DNA of 64,000 nucleotides from Urmitella timonensis (GTDB lineage: Bacteria; Actinomycetota; Actinomycetes; Actinomycetales; Actinomycetaceae). The stretch spans positions 496,001 to 560,000 of the forward strand of contig FQLW01000005.1 in NCBI GenBank assembly GCA_900120415.1. Reading direction: 5' to 3'. Of this stretch, positions 18,918 through 27,786 are shown piece by piece. The number at the start of each line of letters is the position of its first letter. Position 1 is the stretch's first letter. The notes under the pieces were generated by a model, which did no database searches, was not told the origin of the DNA, and saw nothing but the letters and a program-made list of their open reading frames with translations. The position numbers were made by a program, and so were the translations under genes.

Positions 18918-20735
18918 ATGGGAGCACCGCTTATCGATTTAATGCAATTCACCTCGGTGGTCGCAGCTGTATTAGACCGTGGGCGCAAACGTCCTCGTGA
19001 AATTGCGGTAGAGCGCCCCTCAGCCCTAGGGGCTGCCTGGGAAAAAATATCTGCTTCCGCATTAGCCAGCGATATTCGTGCCGCCGGTCTTGGCTGGATA
19101 GGCTTGGGGCTTAAACCCGGAGAAGCGGTCTCTATTTTAGGTTCAACCAGCTACGAGTGGATGATTATGGATTTGGGAGCCCAAGCTGCCGGTCTAGTTA
19201 CCGTTCCCATTTATGAAACTGACTCCTATGAACAAATCAAATGGATTACCCAAAAAGCACAGGTAAAGGCGGTAATTACCGATACTACGGCGCAAGCTGT
19301 AATGGTGCGCCAATTAGCTAAAGAACCAGAACTTGCCGGACAAATCTCAGAGGTTTTCTCTTTAGATGATTCTGGTTTAACTAGATTATTGGAACATGGT
19401 CGTGCGCTTAGCCCTGCCCAGTTAGATCAGCGCCTGGAACAGATACAGCTAGAGGATCTTTGCACGATTGTGTTTACTTCCGGGACAACCGGACGTCCTA
19501 AAGGCGTAGAAATGACTCACGCTAACTTCCTTCGCCCTATGAATTCCGTAATCGAAAAGCGTAGCTGGAATGAATGGGTTTTTGATCCGGGGGCGCGGGT
19601 GATTTACTTCCTGCCAGTAGCCCATGTACTCGCGCGATTCTTGGGGTATCAGCAGCTGGTTGGTCATGGAACTGGCGCATTTTTGCCCAATGCCAAGACC
19701 ATCGTCCAGGATATGCAAACCTTTAAGCCCAATGCTTTGCTAGTAGTGCCTCGCGTTTTAGAAAAAGTCTATAACGCTGCTGATGCCACCGCTGGTTCGG
19801 GAATTAAGCTTAGGATTTTCCGCCTGGCTGCCCGCACTGCGGAACACTGGGCACGTCTGCAAGAATCGGGTAAAGAGATCACTATCGCTCAGAAAATAAA
19901 GATAGCTTTGGCACGTAAGCTAGTTCTAAATAAAATCCGTAAACTACTAGGGGGCAACCTACAGGGAATCGTTTCTGGAGGTGCACCCATGGCTGAACGT
20001 CTCGGTCGCTTCTTTATCGGATGTGGAATCGAAGTCCTGCAAGGATACGGTGCTACGGAAACCACCGGTCCGCTAACCATGTCCGAGCGGATAGGGAACA
20101 AAACCGGGTATGTGGGGCAGCCGCTTCTTTGTAACGAAGTACGTTTAGGAGAGGGCGGAGAGCTGCAAGCCCGGGGCGGCTCGATTATGCGGGGCTATCA
20201 TGGGGAACCAGAACTCACCAAGGAAGCTTTTACCGAGGACGGCTGGTTCAAAACCGGAGATCTTGGGCAAATCGATGCAGATGGGAATGTCAAAATTACC
20301 GGGCGCGCCAAAGAGATCATTGTTACTGCTGGCGGCAAGAATGTTGCCCCCGCCGTCCTAGAAGAGCGTCTTAAAGGACACCCGCTGATTTCACAGGTTA
20401 TGGTAGTTGGCGATAATAAACCTTTCGTTGCCGCCTTGGTCACTATCGACAAAGAAATGCTTCCTACCTGGTTAAAGAATCATGGAATCGAGCAGATGGA
20501 CATTACCCGAGCTGCTCGAGATTCCCGGGTACTGGAAGCCTTACAGCGGGCGGTTCAGCGCACCAATCGGGCGGTATCAAGGGCGGAATCTATCCGTAAA
20601 ATCAAGGTGCTTACTACCGATTGGACTATCGAAAATGGGATGCTTACGCCCTCGCTAAAAATCAAACGCGACCGGATTCGAGCTGCCTATGCGGAACAAA
20701 TCGAGGATTTGTTTACCAAGAGGGAACAAAAATAG
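18918..20735 (+). CDS. Long-chain fatty acid-CoA ligase (acyl-CoA synthetase), copy 2
   Basis: 605 residues, same family as the protein at 7329-9242. Adenylation motif FTSGTTGRPKG (about 186-196), GYGATETTG, DGWFKTGD, and the lid lysine region GRAKEIIVTAGGKNV. The copies differ in the N-terminal 40 residues and in the acyl-pocket region, so they may prefer different chain lengths or act in different processes (lipid import or membrane-lipid turnover). The stop codon is only 2 nt from the 3-prime end of rnpB on the other strand, so the two transcripts must end head to head or overlap. Confidence 0.93.
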   Translation: MGAPLIDLMQFTSVVAAVLDRGRKRPREIAVERPSALGAAWEKISASALASDIRAAGLGWIGLGLKPGEAVSILGSTSYEWMIMDLGAQAAGLVTVPIYETDSYEQIKWITQKAQVKAVITDTTAQAVMVRQLAKEPELAGQISEVFSLDDSGLTRLLEHGRALSPAQLDQRLEQIQLEDLCTIVFTSGTTGRPKGVEMTHANFLRPMNSVIEKRSWNEWVFDPGARVIYFLPVAHVLARFLGYQQLVGHGTGAFLPNAKTIVQDMQTFKPNALLVVPRVLEKVYNAADATAGSGIKLRIFRLAARTAEHWARLQESGKEITIAQKIKIALARKLVLNKIRKLLGGNLQGIVSGGAPMAERLGRFFIGCGIEVLQGYGATETTGPLTMSERIGNKTGYVGQPLLCNEVRLGEGGELQARGGSIMRGYHGEPELTKEAFTEDGWFKTGDLGQIDADGNVKITGRAKEIIVTAGGKNVAPAVLEERLKGHPLISQVMVVGDNKPFVAALVTIDKEMLPTWLKNHGIEQMDITRAARDSRVLEALQRAVQRTNRAVSRAESIRKIKVLTTDWTIENGMLTPSLKIKRDRIRAAYAEQIEDLFTKREQK

Positions 20736-20737
20736 TA

Positions 20738-21086
20738 GATCAGCCGGCCTATAAGCCGGGTTCTGTACTGGCAAAGCCAGCGGCGACCATCTATCTACGA
20801 CGTACGTTACCGCACGCCTGAAGCAACCTACCCGCAAGCTAAAGGCGGACAACCTGGCTTGCTGCTTGGTCTTGCTCCGGATGGGGTTTACCTAGCGAGT
20901 CAAGTCACCTCGACCCCTGGTGGTCTCTTACATCACCTTTTCACCCTTACCACGCGAGGCGTGGCGGTTTGTTTTCTGCGGCACTAGCCCGCGGGTCACC
21001 CCGGGTGGCTGTTAGCCATCATCCTGTCCTATGGAGCCCGGACTTTCCTCGACTATGACTAGCCGCGGCCGCCCGGCCGGCTGATC
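20738..21086 (-). ncRNA. rnpB: RNase P RNA, catalytic RNA for tRNA 5-prime processing
   Basis: Read on the minus strand, the RNA has the universal GAGGAAAGTCCGGGCTCC block near its 5-prime end and ACAGAACCCGGCTTAT near its 3-prime end. The termini pair: GATCAGCCGGCC at one end and GGCCGGCTGATC at the other form helix P1, which fixes the limits to within a few bases. Length about 349 nt, type A layout judging by the order of conserved blocks. A TATTAT hexamer at 21094-21099 stands the right distance upstream of the 5-prime end. Confidence 0.95.
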
Positions 21087-21093
21087 TTGGTCA

Positions 21094-21099
21094 ATAATA
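21094..21099 (-). promoter_or_regulatory. -10 hexamer of the rnpB promoter
   Basis: On the minus strand TATTAT lies 7 nt before the P1 helix start at 21086, exactly where a -10 should be. No clear -35. Confidence 0.55.
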
Positions 21100-21196
21100 C
21101 GCTAAAAGTTTTAAGGAGCCGAAAAACAAAGCTTTGTGGAAACTAATTATCGGAAGCTACAGAGGACGGGCAGGCAAACGATTTTTCTAAGGTTGC

Positions 21197-21202
21197 TAGA
21201 CT
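21197..21202 (+). promoter_or_regulatory. -10 hexamer, probably for a leaderless yciO mRNA
   Basis: TAGACT, preceded by TGC, ends 6 nt before ATG 21209. No Shine-Dalgarno at a usable distance. Confidence 0.45.
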
Positions 21203-21208
21203 AAAGAC

Positions 21209-21832
21209 ATGGTTGCCTACATTGATATTCATCCCGTAAATCCCCAGGCGCGGCTAATCACTAAAGCTGCTGACATTATTCGAGATGGAGGCGTAATCGC
21301 CTATCCTACCGATTCGGGATATGCTCTCGGATGCAAACTGGGAAATAAAGCGGGGCTGGAACGGATTCAAACTATCCGCAAGCTGCCTAAAACGCACAAC
21401 TTCACCCTGATTTGCCATGATTTTAAGCAACTGGGAAAGCTGGTAATCGTAGATAATTCGGCGTTTAAGCTGATAAACCGGCTTACCCCCGGACCGTTTA
21501 CCTTTATTATGAAGGGCGATAAGGCGGTACCACGGATTATGGTTAATCCCAAGAAAAAGACCGTGGGGGCACGAATTCCTAATCACGTAACTACTTTGGC
21601 TCTGGTAGAAGAATTGGGGGAGCCGTTAATGTCCTCCACTTTGATTTTGCCGGACAAGGAAGTTCCAGAAGCTAACGGCTGGGAAATTCGTGATGAAATT
21701 GGTTACCTGTTAGATGCGGTTATTGAAGGACCAGTAGAAGAACCCCTGCCTACGACGGTTATTGACCTCACTGGAGAAGTTCCCGAGGTAGTGCGCCAGG
21801 GTGCCGGTGATCTTTCGGATGTAATGATCTAG
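21209..21832 (+). CDS. yciO: YciO-type protein of the Sua5/YrdC superfamily
   Basis: 207 residues. The superfamily binds ATP, threonine and bicarbonate; Sua5/TsaC makes threonylcarbamoyl-AMP for t6A in tRNA. Seen here: YPTDSGYALGC, KLPKTHNFTLICHD, RLTPGPFTFIM, KKKTVGARIPNH and SSTLILP, then a C-terminal TVIDLTGEVPEVVRQG. The pattern matches the YciO branch, whose role is less certain than that of TsaC; a role in t6A is possible but unproven. The stop codon overlaps the GTG of rarA by one base, so the two are translated together. Confidence 0.88.
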   Translation: MVAYIDIHPVNPQARLITKAADIIRDGGVIAYPTDSGYALGCKLGNKAGLERIQTIRKLPKTHNFTLICHDFKQLGKLVIVDNSAFKLINRLTPGPFTFIMKGDKAVPRIMVNPKKKTVGARIPNHVTTLALVEELGEPLMSSTLILPDKEVPEANGWEIRDEIGYLLDAVIEGPVEEPLPTTVIDLTGEVPEVVRQGAGDLSDVMI

Positions 21833-23184
21833 TGGATCTTTTCCAGCAGGCCTCTTACAGCGAACAGGGGATTCCTGTATATACGTCCTCTGCGCCCTTA
21901 GCGGTGAGAATGCGTCCCACTTCAGTTGCCGAGGTCGTGGGGCAATCTCACCTGCTAGAACCGGCTTCTCCCTTGCGACGTCTTTTAGAACCTCAAGGTA
22001 GCGCCGGACAGGTTAGCTCTATTATTTTTTACGGGCCGCCGGGCACTGGGAAAACTACGCTTGCCTACCTGGTTGCCACCGCCTCGCAGCGAAATTTCGT
22101 GGAGGTAAGCGCGGTTTCGGCCGGGGTTAAAGAAGTGCGGGCAGTAATAAAGGAGGCACGCCAGCAGCTACGAGCCACCGGTAAGCAAACCGTGTTGTTT
22201 GTCGATGAGGTACATCGTTTTTCTAAATCTCAGCAAGATGCCCTGCTTCCGGCAGTAGAAAACTCTTGGGTAATTCTGGTGGCAGCTACTACTGAAAATC
22301 CCGCCTTTTCCATAGTGTCGCCGCTATTGTCACGTTCTTTGCTGCTCACCCTAAATCCCTTAACTAAACAGGACGTTATTGAGCTTTCCCGCCGCGCCCT
22401 AATAGATAAACGCGGTCTTGACGGGAAAATTACTGCTAGCGAAGAAGTCCTAGAATCGCTGGCAGATTTGGGGGGAGCCGATGCCAGAAAAACACTTACT
22501 TTACTTGAGGCAGCGGCCGAGGGCGCTTTAGCGCAAAACCGCAGCGATATTAGCATTGACGATGTTTCGTTGGCCGCCGATGCGGCGGTAGTTAAATATG
22601 ACCGTGATGACCATTATGACGTGATTAGTGCTTTTATTAAATCGATGCGGGGCTCTGATGTGGATGCTAGCTTGCATTATTTGGCGCGCATGATCGAGGG
22701 GGGAGAAGACCCGCGTTTTATTGCCCGGCGTATAATGATTTGCGCCAGTGAGGACGTGGGGATGGCAGATCCTAAGGCTCTGGAAGTAGCGGTAGCAGCT
22801 GCCCAGGCTGTCCAGATGATTGGAATGCCGGAGGGACGGATTATTCTGGCGCAGGCCGCTATCGCGGTTGCTACCGCCCCGAAATCTAATGCCTCCTATC
22901 TGGGGATTGAAGCCGCCCTTAAAGATGTACGCGCCGGAAAAAGTGACGCTGTGCCTGCTTCGCTGCGTGATTCTCATTACCCTGGAGCTAGCAAATTGGG
23001 AGTGTCCGGATATAAATATGCGCATGATTTTCCGCACCACATCGTAAAGCAAACTTATCTACCTGCATCTTTAGTTGGTACTCAGTATTATCACCCCAGT
23101 GATAACGGGTACGAAGAGACAGTCTCTAAACGCTTGCGAGGTATTCGCACTATTTTGGCTAATGGCAAAGATGAGCAAAAATAA
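21832..23184 (+). CDS. rarA: Replication-associated recombination protein A (RarA/MgsA), AAA+ ATPase
   Basis: Clamp-loader-like ATPase that acts at stalled replication forks. 450 residues: Walker A GPPGTGKTT (68-76), Walker B VLFVDEVHRF (121-130), sensor 1 in AATTENP, an arginine-finger region LSRSLL, then the tetramerisation domain with the family motif MIEGGEDPRFIARR and the C-terminal HYPGASKLG and Y-Y-HP region. GTG start overlapping the yciO stop. rpsD follows after 113 nt but has its own structured leader. Confidence 0.95.
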   Translation: MDLFQQASYSEQGIPVYTSSAPLAVRMRPTSVAEVVGQSHLLEPASPLRRLLEPQGSAGQVSSIIFYGPPGTGKTTLAYLVATASQRNFVEVSAVSAGVKEVRAVIKEARQQLRATGKQTVLFVDEVHRFSKSQQDALLPAVENSWVILVAATTENPAFSIVSPLLSRSLLLTLNPLTKQDVIELSRRALIDKRGLDGKITASEEVLESLADLGGADARKTLTLLEAAAEGALAQNRSDISIDDVSLAADAAVVKYDRDDHYDVISAFIKSMRGSDVDASLHYLARMIEGGEDPRFIARRIMICASEDVGMADPKALEVAVAAAQAVQMIGMPEGRIILAQAAIAVATAPKSNASYLGIEAALKDVRAGKSDAVPASLRDSHYPGASKLGVSGYKYAHDFPHHIVKQTYLPASLVGTQYYHPSDNGYEETVSKRLRGIRTILANGKDEQK

Positions 23185-23198
23185 GCTAGTCTAGGACA

Positions 23199-23259
23199 GC
23201 CCCTTTCGGGGCAAACCTGGGGTCTTAGCCCGCGTGGTGACCCCACCGGTCTGACCGGT
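23199..23259 (+). promoter_or_regulatory. Structured leader of rpsD, possible S4 autoregulatory site
   Basis: Three consecutive stems precede rpsD: GCCCC/GGGGC (23199-23203 with 23208-23212), GGGGTC/GACCCC (23219-23224 with 23239-23244), and ACCGGT/ACCGGT (23245-23250 with 23254-23259). The first could instead terminate rarA. S4 represses its own mRNA through leader RNA in other bacteria; the fold here is not one I can match. Confidence 0.35.
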
Positions 23260-23297
23260 GAAATGATAAATATCGGAAACATACAGGAGAAAACTAA

Positions 23298-23921
23298 ATG
23301 GGAAATAAGCGTGCACGTAAGCAGGTTCGTCTATCTCGGGCTTTGGGGATTGCCTTAACTCCTAAAGCACAGCGTTACTTTGAACGTCGTCCTTATGGGC
23401 CTGGTGAACATGGGCGGGCTCGCCGTCGCAGCGAATCCGACTACGCCATTCGTCTAAAGGAAAAGCAGCGTCTACGCGCCCAATACAATATCCGCGAGGC
23501 TCAGATGCGTCGCTTGTTCGAGGAAGCCCGGCGGATGAAAGGCATGACCGGTGAAAACCTGATTGTGTTGCTAGAGTCCCGCCTAGATGCCTTGGTATTG
23601 CGCTCCGGATTTGCTCGTACCATGCCTCAGGCTCGCCAGACGGTAGTTCACCGCCACGTTCTGGTAGACGGCAAACCGGTTGATTGCCCCTCTTACCGGG
23701 TAAAGCCGGGACAGGTTATCCAGATCTGTCCGAAGTCCCAAACCAAGGATCCTTTCATTGTGGCTGCTGCCGGTTCCCACCGTGATGTGTTGCCCGATGT
23801 TCCTGGTTACCTGGATGTGAATCTAGAGCAGCTCCAAGCGACCTATGTGCGTCTGCCTCAGCGCGAAGAAATTCCCGTGGTCTGCGACCTGCAGATGGTT
23901 GTTGAGCACTACTCGCGTTAA
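23298..23921 (+). CDS. rpsD: 30S ribosomal protein S4
   Basis: Primary 16S rRNA-binding protein that starts 30S assembly. 207 residues. It has the basic N-terminal region, the YGEHG-like loop (RPYGPGEHG), and the S4 RNA-binding domain with LESRLDALVLRSGFA and ARQTVVHRHVLVDGKPV. The usual zinc cysteines near the N-terminus are absent, so it is the zinc-independent form. AGGAG precedes the ATG. It stands apart from the large ribosomal operons, as in several actinobacteria. Confidence 0.98.
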   Translation: MGNKRARKQVRLSRALGIALTPKAQRYFERRPYGPGEHGRARRRSESDYAIRLKEKQRLRAQYNIREAQMRRLFEEARRMKGMTGENLIVLLESRLDALVLRSGFARTMPQARQTVVHRHVLVDGKPVDCPSYRVKPGQVIQICPKSQTKDPFIVAAAGSHRDVLPDVPGYLDVNLEQLQATYVRLPQREEIPVVCDLQMVVEHYSR

Positions 23922-23939
23922 TCAAATTTCTTTTTGCCT

Positions 23940-23967
23940 GATGCCTCCCGATTTTTCGGGAGGCATC
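23940..23967 (+). terminator. Terminator of rpsD
   Basis: GATGCCTCCCGA and TCGGGAGGCATC form a perfect 12-bp stem around a TTTT loop, 18 nt after the stop. Confidence 0.8.
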
Positions 23968-24048
23968 TCGCATATCTGGCTTGGTTCTAGCCTGGGTGCT
24001 CGATAGGGTAAAATTTAGCGATATAAGGATTTTTACGGAAGGAAAATT

Positions 24049-24399
24049 ATGAGCATCGGTGAGATTGCTTCACTAATCGCCGCCCTAGCGTTTTTGCTGC
24101 TGGTGCTGTTCTTAGCGATACCGCTATGGAAACTGGGAAAGGTATTTGACCAGTTACAAGGCTCAATCAAACAGGTCGCTAACGATACTGGCGATACTGT
24201 AAAAGAAGTAACTCAAACGGTGCGCGATGCCAACGCCCAACTGGTGAGGGTCGATGCTGTAACTACTTCAGCGGCGCAGGTTGCTCAAGATGTGTCGGCG
24301 GTTTCTACCTTGGTTTCTTCCACCTTTGCCGGACCGCTAATTAAGCTTTCAGCCTTTTCCTACGCCACTCGCAAACTGTTCAACCGGAAGGGCAAATAA
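24049..24399 (+). CDS. DUF948 single-pass membrane protein
   Basis: 116 residues: one N-terminal membrane helix (about 5-27, IASLIAALAFLLLVLFLAIP) followed by an amphipathic helical stretch with heptad-like repeats (QGSIKQVANDTGDTVKEV) and a basic C-terminus (RKLFNRKGK). This is the DUF948 layout. The family has no firm function; its position between rpsD and alaS is conserved in actinobacteria as far as I recall. Good ribosome-binding site (GGAAGGA). It is followed after 3 nt by a 58-residue gene, which probably forms a unit with it. Confidence 0.85.
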   Translation: MSIGEIASLIAALAFLLLVLFLAIPLWKLGKVFDQLQGSIKQVANDTGDTVKEVTQTVRDANAQLVRVDAVTTSAAQVAQDVSAVSTLVSSTFAGPLIKLSAFSYATRKLFNRKGK

Positions 24400-24402
24400 G
24401 AA

Positions 24403-24579
24403 ATGAAAAAACTGGTAAAACTGGGAATCACGGTGGCGGTGCTCGGAGCTATAGCCTACTCGATTCCGCCGGTACGTCAGCGGATGCAAACCGCGTATGA
24501 AAACTTCCACCAAGATTTTAAAGGCAGAGAATTCCAGCTGCGCGAAGCCTTAATGCCGCAGACCACTCCGCTTAGTTAA
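24403..24579 (+). CDS. Small membrane-associated protein of 58 residues
   Basis: Starts at ATG 24403, 3 nt after the DUF948 stop. The N-terminal 22 residues (MKKLVKLGITVAVLGAIAYS) form a basic-hydrophobic anchor; the rest is short and amphipathic. A comparable short gene between the DUF948 gene and alaS is common in actinobacterial genomes as far as I recall. No function known. Confidence 0.75.
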   Translation: MKKLVKLGITVAVLGAIAYSIPPVRQRMQTAYENFHQDFKGREFQLREALMPQTTPLS

Positions 24580-24628
24580 TTTGGTTTTATACTAAAAATC
24601 GTCCTCCCTATCTAGATTACGAGGCATA

Positions 24629-27310
24629 ATGCAAACTTCTGAGATTCGTTCCCGTTGGCTCGACTATTTCGCAAAACAAAATCATCATTTAGCAGATTCC
24701 GTTCCCCTGGTGTCCCCAGATAAATCGATTCTGTTCACTATCGCTGGGATGGTTCCCTTTATTCCCTATATTGTGGGCACCGAGCCGGCTCCTTGGCCGC
24801 GGGTTGCCAGCGTACAAAAATGTATCCGCACCAACGACATTGAAGAAGTTGGGAAAACTACCCGGCATGGCACCTTCTTCCAAATGTGTGGCAACTTTAG
24901 TTTTGGTGACTATTTCAAACAGGGCGCTTCCAAAATGGCATGGGACCTGCTCACCGGGTCTGTCGCCGAAGGAAAATACGGTCTAGATGGCGACAAACTT
25001 TGGGTCACGATTTGGGAAAAAGATGATGAAGCCGAGGACGTTTGGCTAAATCAAATTGGCATTGACCCTGCTCACCTGCAAAAGCTTCCACGAGAGGAGA
25101 TATTCTGGGACACTGGACAGCCCGGTCCTGCCGGTCCGTGTGCCGAAATCCACTACGACCGAGGCAGCGCTTATGGGCCAGAGGGAGGTCCAGAAGTTGA
25201 TACCGGTGGCGACCGCTATCTAGAGCTGTGGAACTTGGTATTTGACCAATACCTGCGCGGTGAAGGAGCGGGAAAGGATTATCCGCTGCTGGGTGAGCTG
25301 GATAAGAAATGCATTGATACTGGGTTAGGTCTAGAGCGTCTAGCGTTCTTGCTGCAAGGCAAAGACAATATGTACGAGATTGACCAGGTATTCCCGGTAA
25401 TTGAAAAGGCGCAACAGTTGTCTGGGAAACAATACACCCAAGGGGAAACCTCTAAAAACCCTGATGATATTCGGATGCGGGTAGTAGCCGACCACGTGCG
25501 GAGCGCTTTGATGCTGATTGGGGATGGGGTGCGTCCTGGTAATGATGGACGCGGATACGTACTGCGGCGACTGATTCGCCGGGTAGTACGGGCTATGCGC
25601 CTTTTGGGGGTAGAAAAACCAGTATTCCCCGAGCTTCTCCCGGTATCAAAACAGGTAATGGCGTCGTCCTACCCAAATCTAGAAAGCGACTGGAAAACTA
25701 TTTCTACCGTTGCCTATGAGGAAGAAGACGCTTTTAGGCGCACTTTAGAATCGGGTACCATGATTTTTGATCAAGCGGTATCCCAGGTTAAACAAAGTGG
25801 CGAAAAGCTATTTTCAGGTAAAGATGCCTTTACTTTGCACGATACTTATGGATTCCCGATTGATTTGACCATCGAAATGGCGCAAGAGCGAGGTATCAAG
25901 GTAGATCGCGAGAAGTTCACTGCCTTGATGCAGGAACAAAAGAACCGGGCGCGCGAAGATGCCCGTGCCAAGAAAACCGGTCACGTCGATGCTCGTATTT
26001 ACCACGAGTTAGAAAACGAGCTAGGGCATGAAGTAGAGTTCGTGGGCTACTTAGAAGACACTTGTAACGCTAAAGTTATCGGGCTTTTAGCCGATGGACA
26101 GGCGGTTCCGACTGCCGAATCAGGAAGCAATGTTGAAGTTGTTTTGGATGCCACCCCGTTCTATGCAGAAATGGGGGGACAGCTTGCTGACCACGGCACA
26201 ATCCGTTCTTTCCAAGGAGCAAAATTCGAGGTAGATGACGTGCAAAGCCCGGTTGCGGGTCTGCGGGTGCATCGAGGTCGCTTAGTTGCGGGACAGCTGA
26301 CAGTGGGCGACGAGGTAGTGGCCGCGATTGATACCGCTCGCCGCCAAGCGATTGCCCGTTCCCATACCGCAACTCATATGCTACATAAGGCTCTGCAAGA
26401 GACTTTAGGCGCTCAAGCCACCCAGGCGGGCAGTGAAAATAGCGAAAACCGGCTGCGTTTTGATTTCCACCATGGTAAATCTCTAAGCGATGGCGAAACT
26501 GAGCAGATTTTTGACCGGATTAATGATCAGCTGCGCGAGAACCTACCGGTTAATACCGAGATTATGTCTTTAGAGGACGCGAAGAAGTCGGGTGCTACCG
26601 CGTTATTCGGGGAAAAATATGGGCAAGAAGTGCGGGTAGTTGATATTGGCAACGGCTGGGATCGCGAGCTTTGCGGCGGTACCCATATGCCAACTACCGG
26701 GTACCTGGGACAGGTAGTTCTAATGTCTGAATCCTCTATCGGGTCAGGGGTTAGACGAATTGAGGCTCTAGTAGCCGATAAAGCCGCTGATTTTCAGGCT
26801 AAAGAGCATGAACTTATTACCCAAATCGCCAAGATTATGGGTACTAAACCAGAGATGATTCCGGCTCGAATTGATGATGCGCTACTTCGCTTACGCCACG
26901 CACAGAAAGAACTAAACCGTCTGCAGCAAGAAAATCTCTTATCCCGGGTAGGGGAATTAGCTGCCTCAGCCAAAGAGATCGCAGGAAAGCGAGTAATCAG
27001 CTTTAATGCCGGTCACGTGCCGGGGGAAGCCCTGAGGGTACTAGCCGAGGCGCTGCGCCAACATCTACACGATGCCAATGCAGTAGTGGCAGTGGGAGGC
27101 ATATTTAAAGATCGTCCCTCGGTAGTTGTTGCTACTACTGCTAGCGCCCGGGAAAAGGGACTTAAAGCCGGAAATTTGGTGAAGATTGCTGCCCAAACCA
27201 TGGGGGGCGGGGGAGGAGGACGCCCCGACCTGGCACAAGGCGGAGGTAAAGACGCAGGTAAGCTTAGTGAGGCTCTGCAAGCGATTGAACGCGAGATTGC
27301 CAATAGCTGA
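24629..27310 (+). CDS. alaS: Alanyl-tRNA synthetase
   Basis: Charges tRNA-Ala and hydrolyses mischarged Ser/Gly-tRNA-Ala. 893 residues. Class II catalytic core at the N-terminus (FTIAGMVPFIPY, RTNDIEEVGKTTRHGTFF, FQMCGNFSFGDYF); the editing domain has HxxxH in SHTATHMLH (about 577) and CxxxH in CGGTHMP (about 682); the C-terminal glycine-rich DHHA1 domain is complete. GAGG ribosome-binding site. The TGA overlaps the ATG of ruvX by one base, making the start of the alaS-ruvX-mltG-aroE operon. Confidence 0.98.
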   Translation: MQTSEIRSRWLDYFAKQNHHLADSVPLVSPDKSILFTIAGMVPFIPYIVGTEPAPWPRVASVQKCIRTNDIEEVGKTTRHGTFFQMCGNFSFGDYFKQGASKMAWDLLTGSVAEGKYGLDGDKLWVTIWEKDDEAEDVWLNQIGIDPAHLQKLPREEIFWDTGQPGPAGPCAEIHYDRGSAYGPEGGPEVDTGGDRYLELWNLVFDQYLRGEGAGKDYPLLGELDKKCIDTGLGLERLAFLLQGKDNMYEIDQVFPVIEKAQQLSGKQYTQGETSKNPDDIRMRVVADHVRSALMLIGDGVRPGNDGRGYVLRRLIRRVVRAMRLLGVEKPVFPELLPVSKQVMASSYPNLESDWKTISTVAYEEEDAFRRTLESGTMIFDQAVSQVKQSGEKLFSGKDAFTLHDTYGFPIDLTIEMAQERGIKVDREKFTALMQEQKNRAREDARAKKTGHVDARIYHELENELGHEVEFVGYLEDTCNAKVIGLLADGQAVPTAESGSNVEVVLDATPFYAEMGGQLADHGTIRSFQGAKFEVDDVQSPVAGLRVHRGRLVAGQLTVGDEVVAAIDTARRQAIARSHTATHMLHKALQETLGAQATQAGSENSENRLRFDFHHGKSLSDGETEQIFDRINDQLRENLPVNTEIMSLEDAKKSGATALFGEKYGQEVRVVDIGNGWDRELCGGTHMPTTGYLGQVVLMSESSIGSGVRRIEALVADKAADFQAKEHELITQIAKIMGTKPEMIPARIDDALLRLRHAQKELNRLQQENLLSRVGELAASAKEIAGKRVISFNAGHVPGEALRVLAEALRQHLHDANAVVAVGGIFKDRPSVVVATTASAREKGLKAGNLVKIAAQTMGGGGGGRPDLAQGGGKDAGKLSEALQAIEREIANS

Positions 27311-27786
27311 TGCGTCCGGGCGTTAGACTTGCGATTGATTTAGGTACTAGCCGCATCGGGGTGGCTCGCTCCGACGCGGCAGGTATCTTGGCATTGCCGG
27401 TGGAAACTGTTTACCGTGACGGCGGACAAGAACTGTTTCGGATTGTCCAGCTGGCAACGGAATATGACGCCAAGGAAATCATAATTGGTCTGCCGCGCTT
27501 ACTCAGCGGAAGAGAGGGTAAAAATGCCGCTGACGTGCGCTCCTGGGGTGCCGAGTTGGAACAGTTATTACCGACTTGTAATATAAGACTTGTAGATGAG
27601 AGACTCACCACCGTAAGTGCTCATCAACAGTTACAGTCTGCTGGTATGAGAGGACGCAAACAGCGGAGCGTCGTTGATCAACAGGCTGCGGTGGTGATAT
27701 TGGAACAAGCGCTAAATATAGAGCGACAAACCGGGAAAGCTCCCGGAAAGCCACTCGGTAGCGTACCCGAATGCGAGGAGGCCTAA
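27310..27786 (+). CDS. ruvX: RuvX/YqgF, RNase H-fold nuclease (putative Holliday junction resolvase)
   Basis: 158 residues with the RNase H-like fold: first Asp in LAIDLGTSRIGVA, GLPRLLSGREGKNAA, and VDERLTT with the second acidic residue. The family resolves Holliday junctions in vitro and also takes part in 16S rRNA 5-prime maturation. Overlaps alaS at its start and mltG at its stop (TAATG), so translation is coupled. Confidence 0.93.
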   Translation: MRPGVRLAIDLGTSRIGVARSDAAGILALPVETVYRDGGQELFRIVQLATEYDAKEIIIGLPRLLSGREGKNAADVRSWGAELEQLLPTCNIRLVDERLTTVSAHQQLQSAGMRGRKQRSVVDQQAAVVILEQALNIERQTGKAPGKPLGSVPECEEA

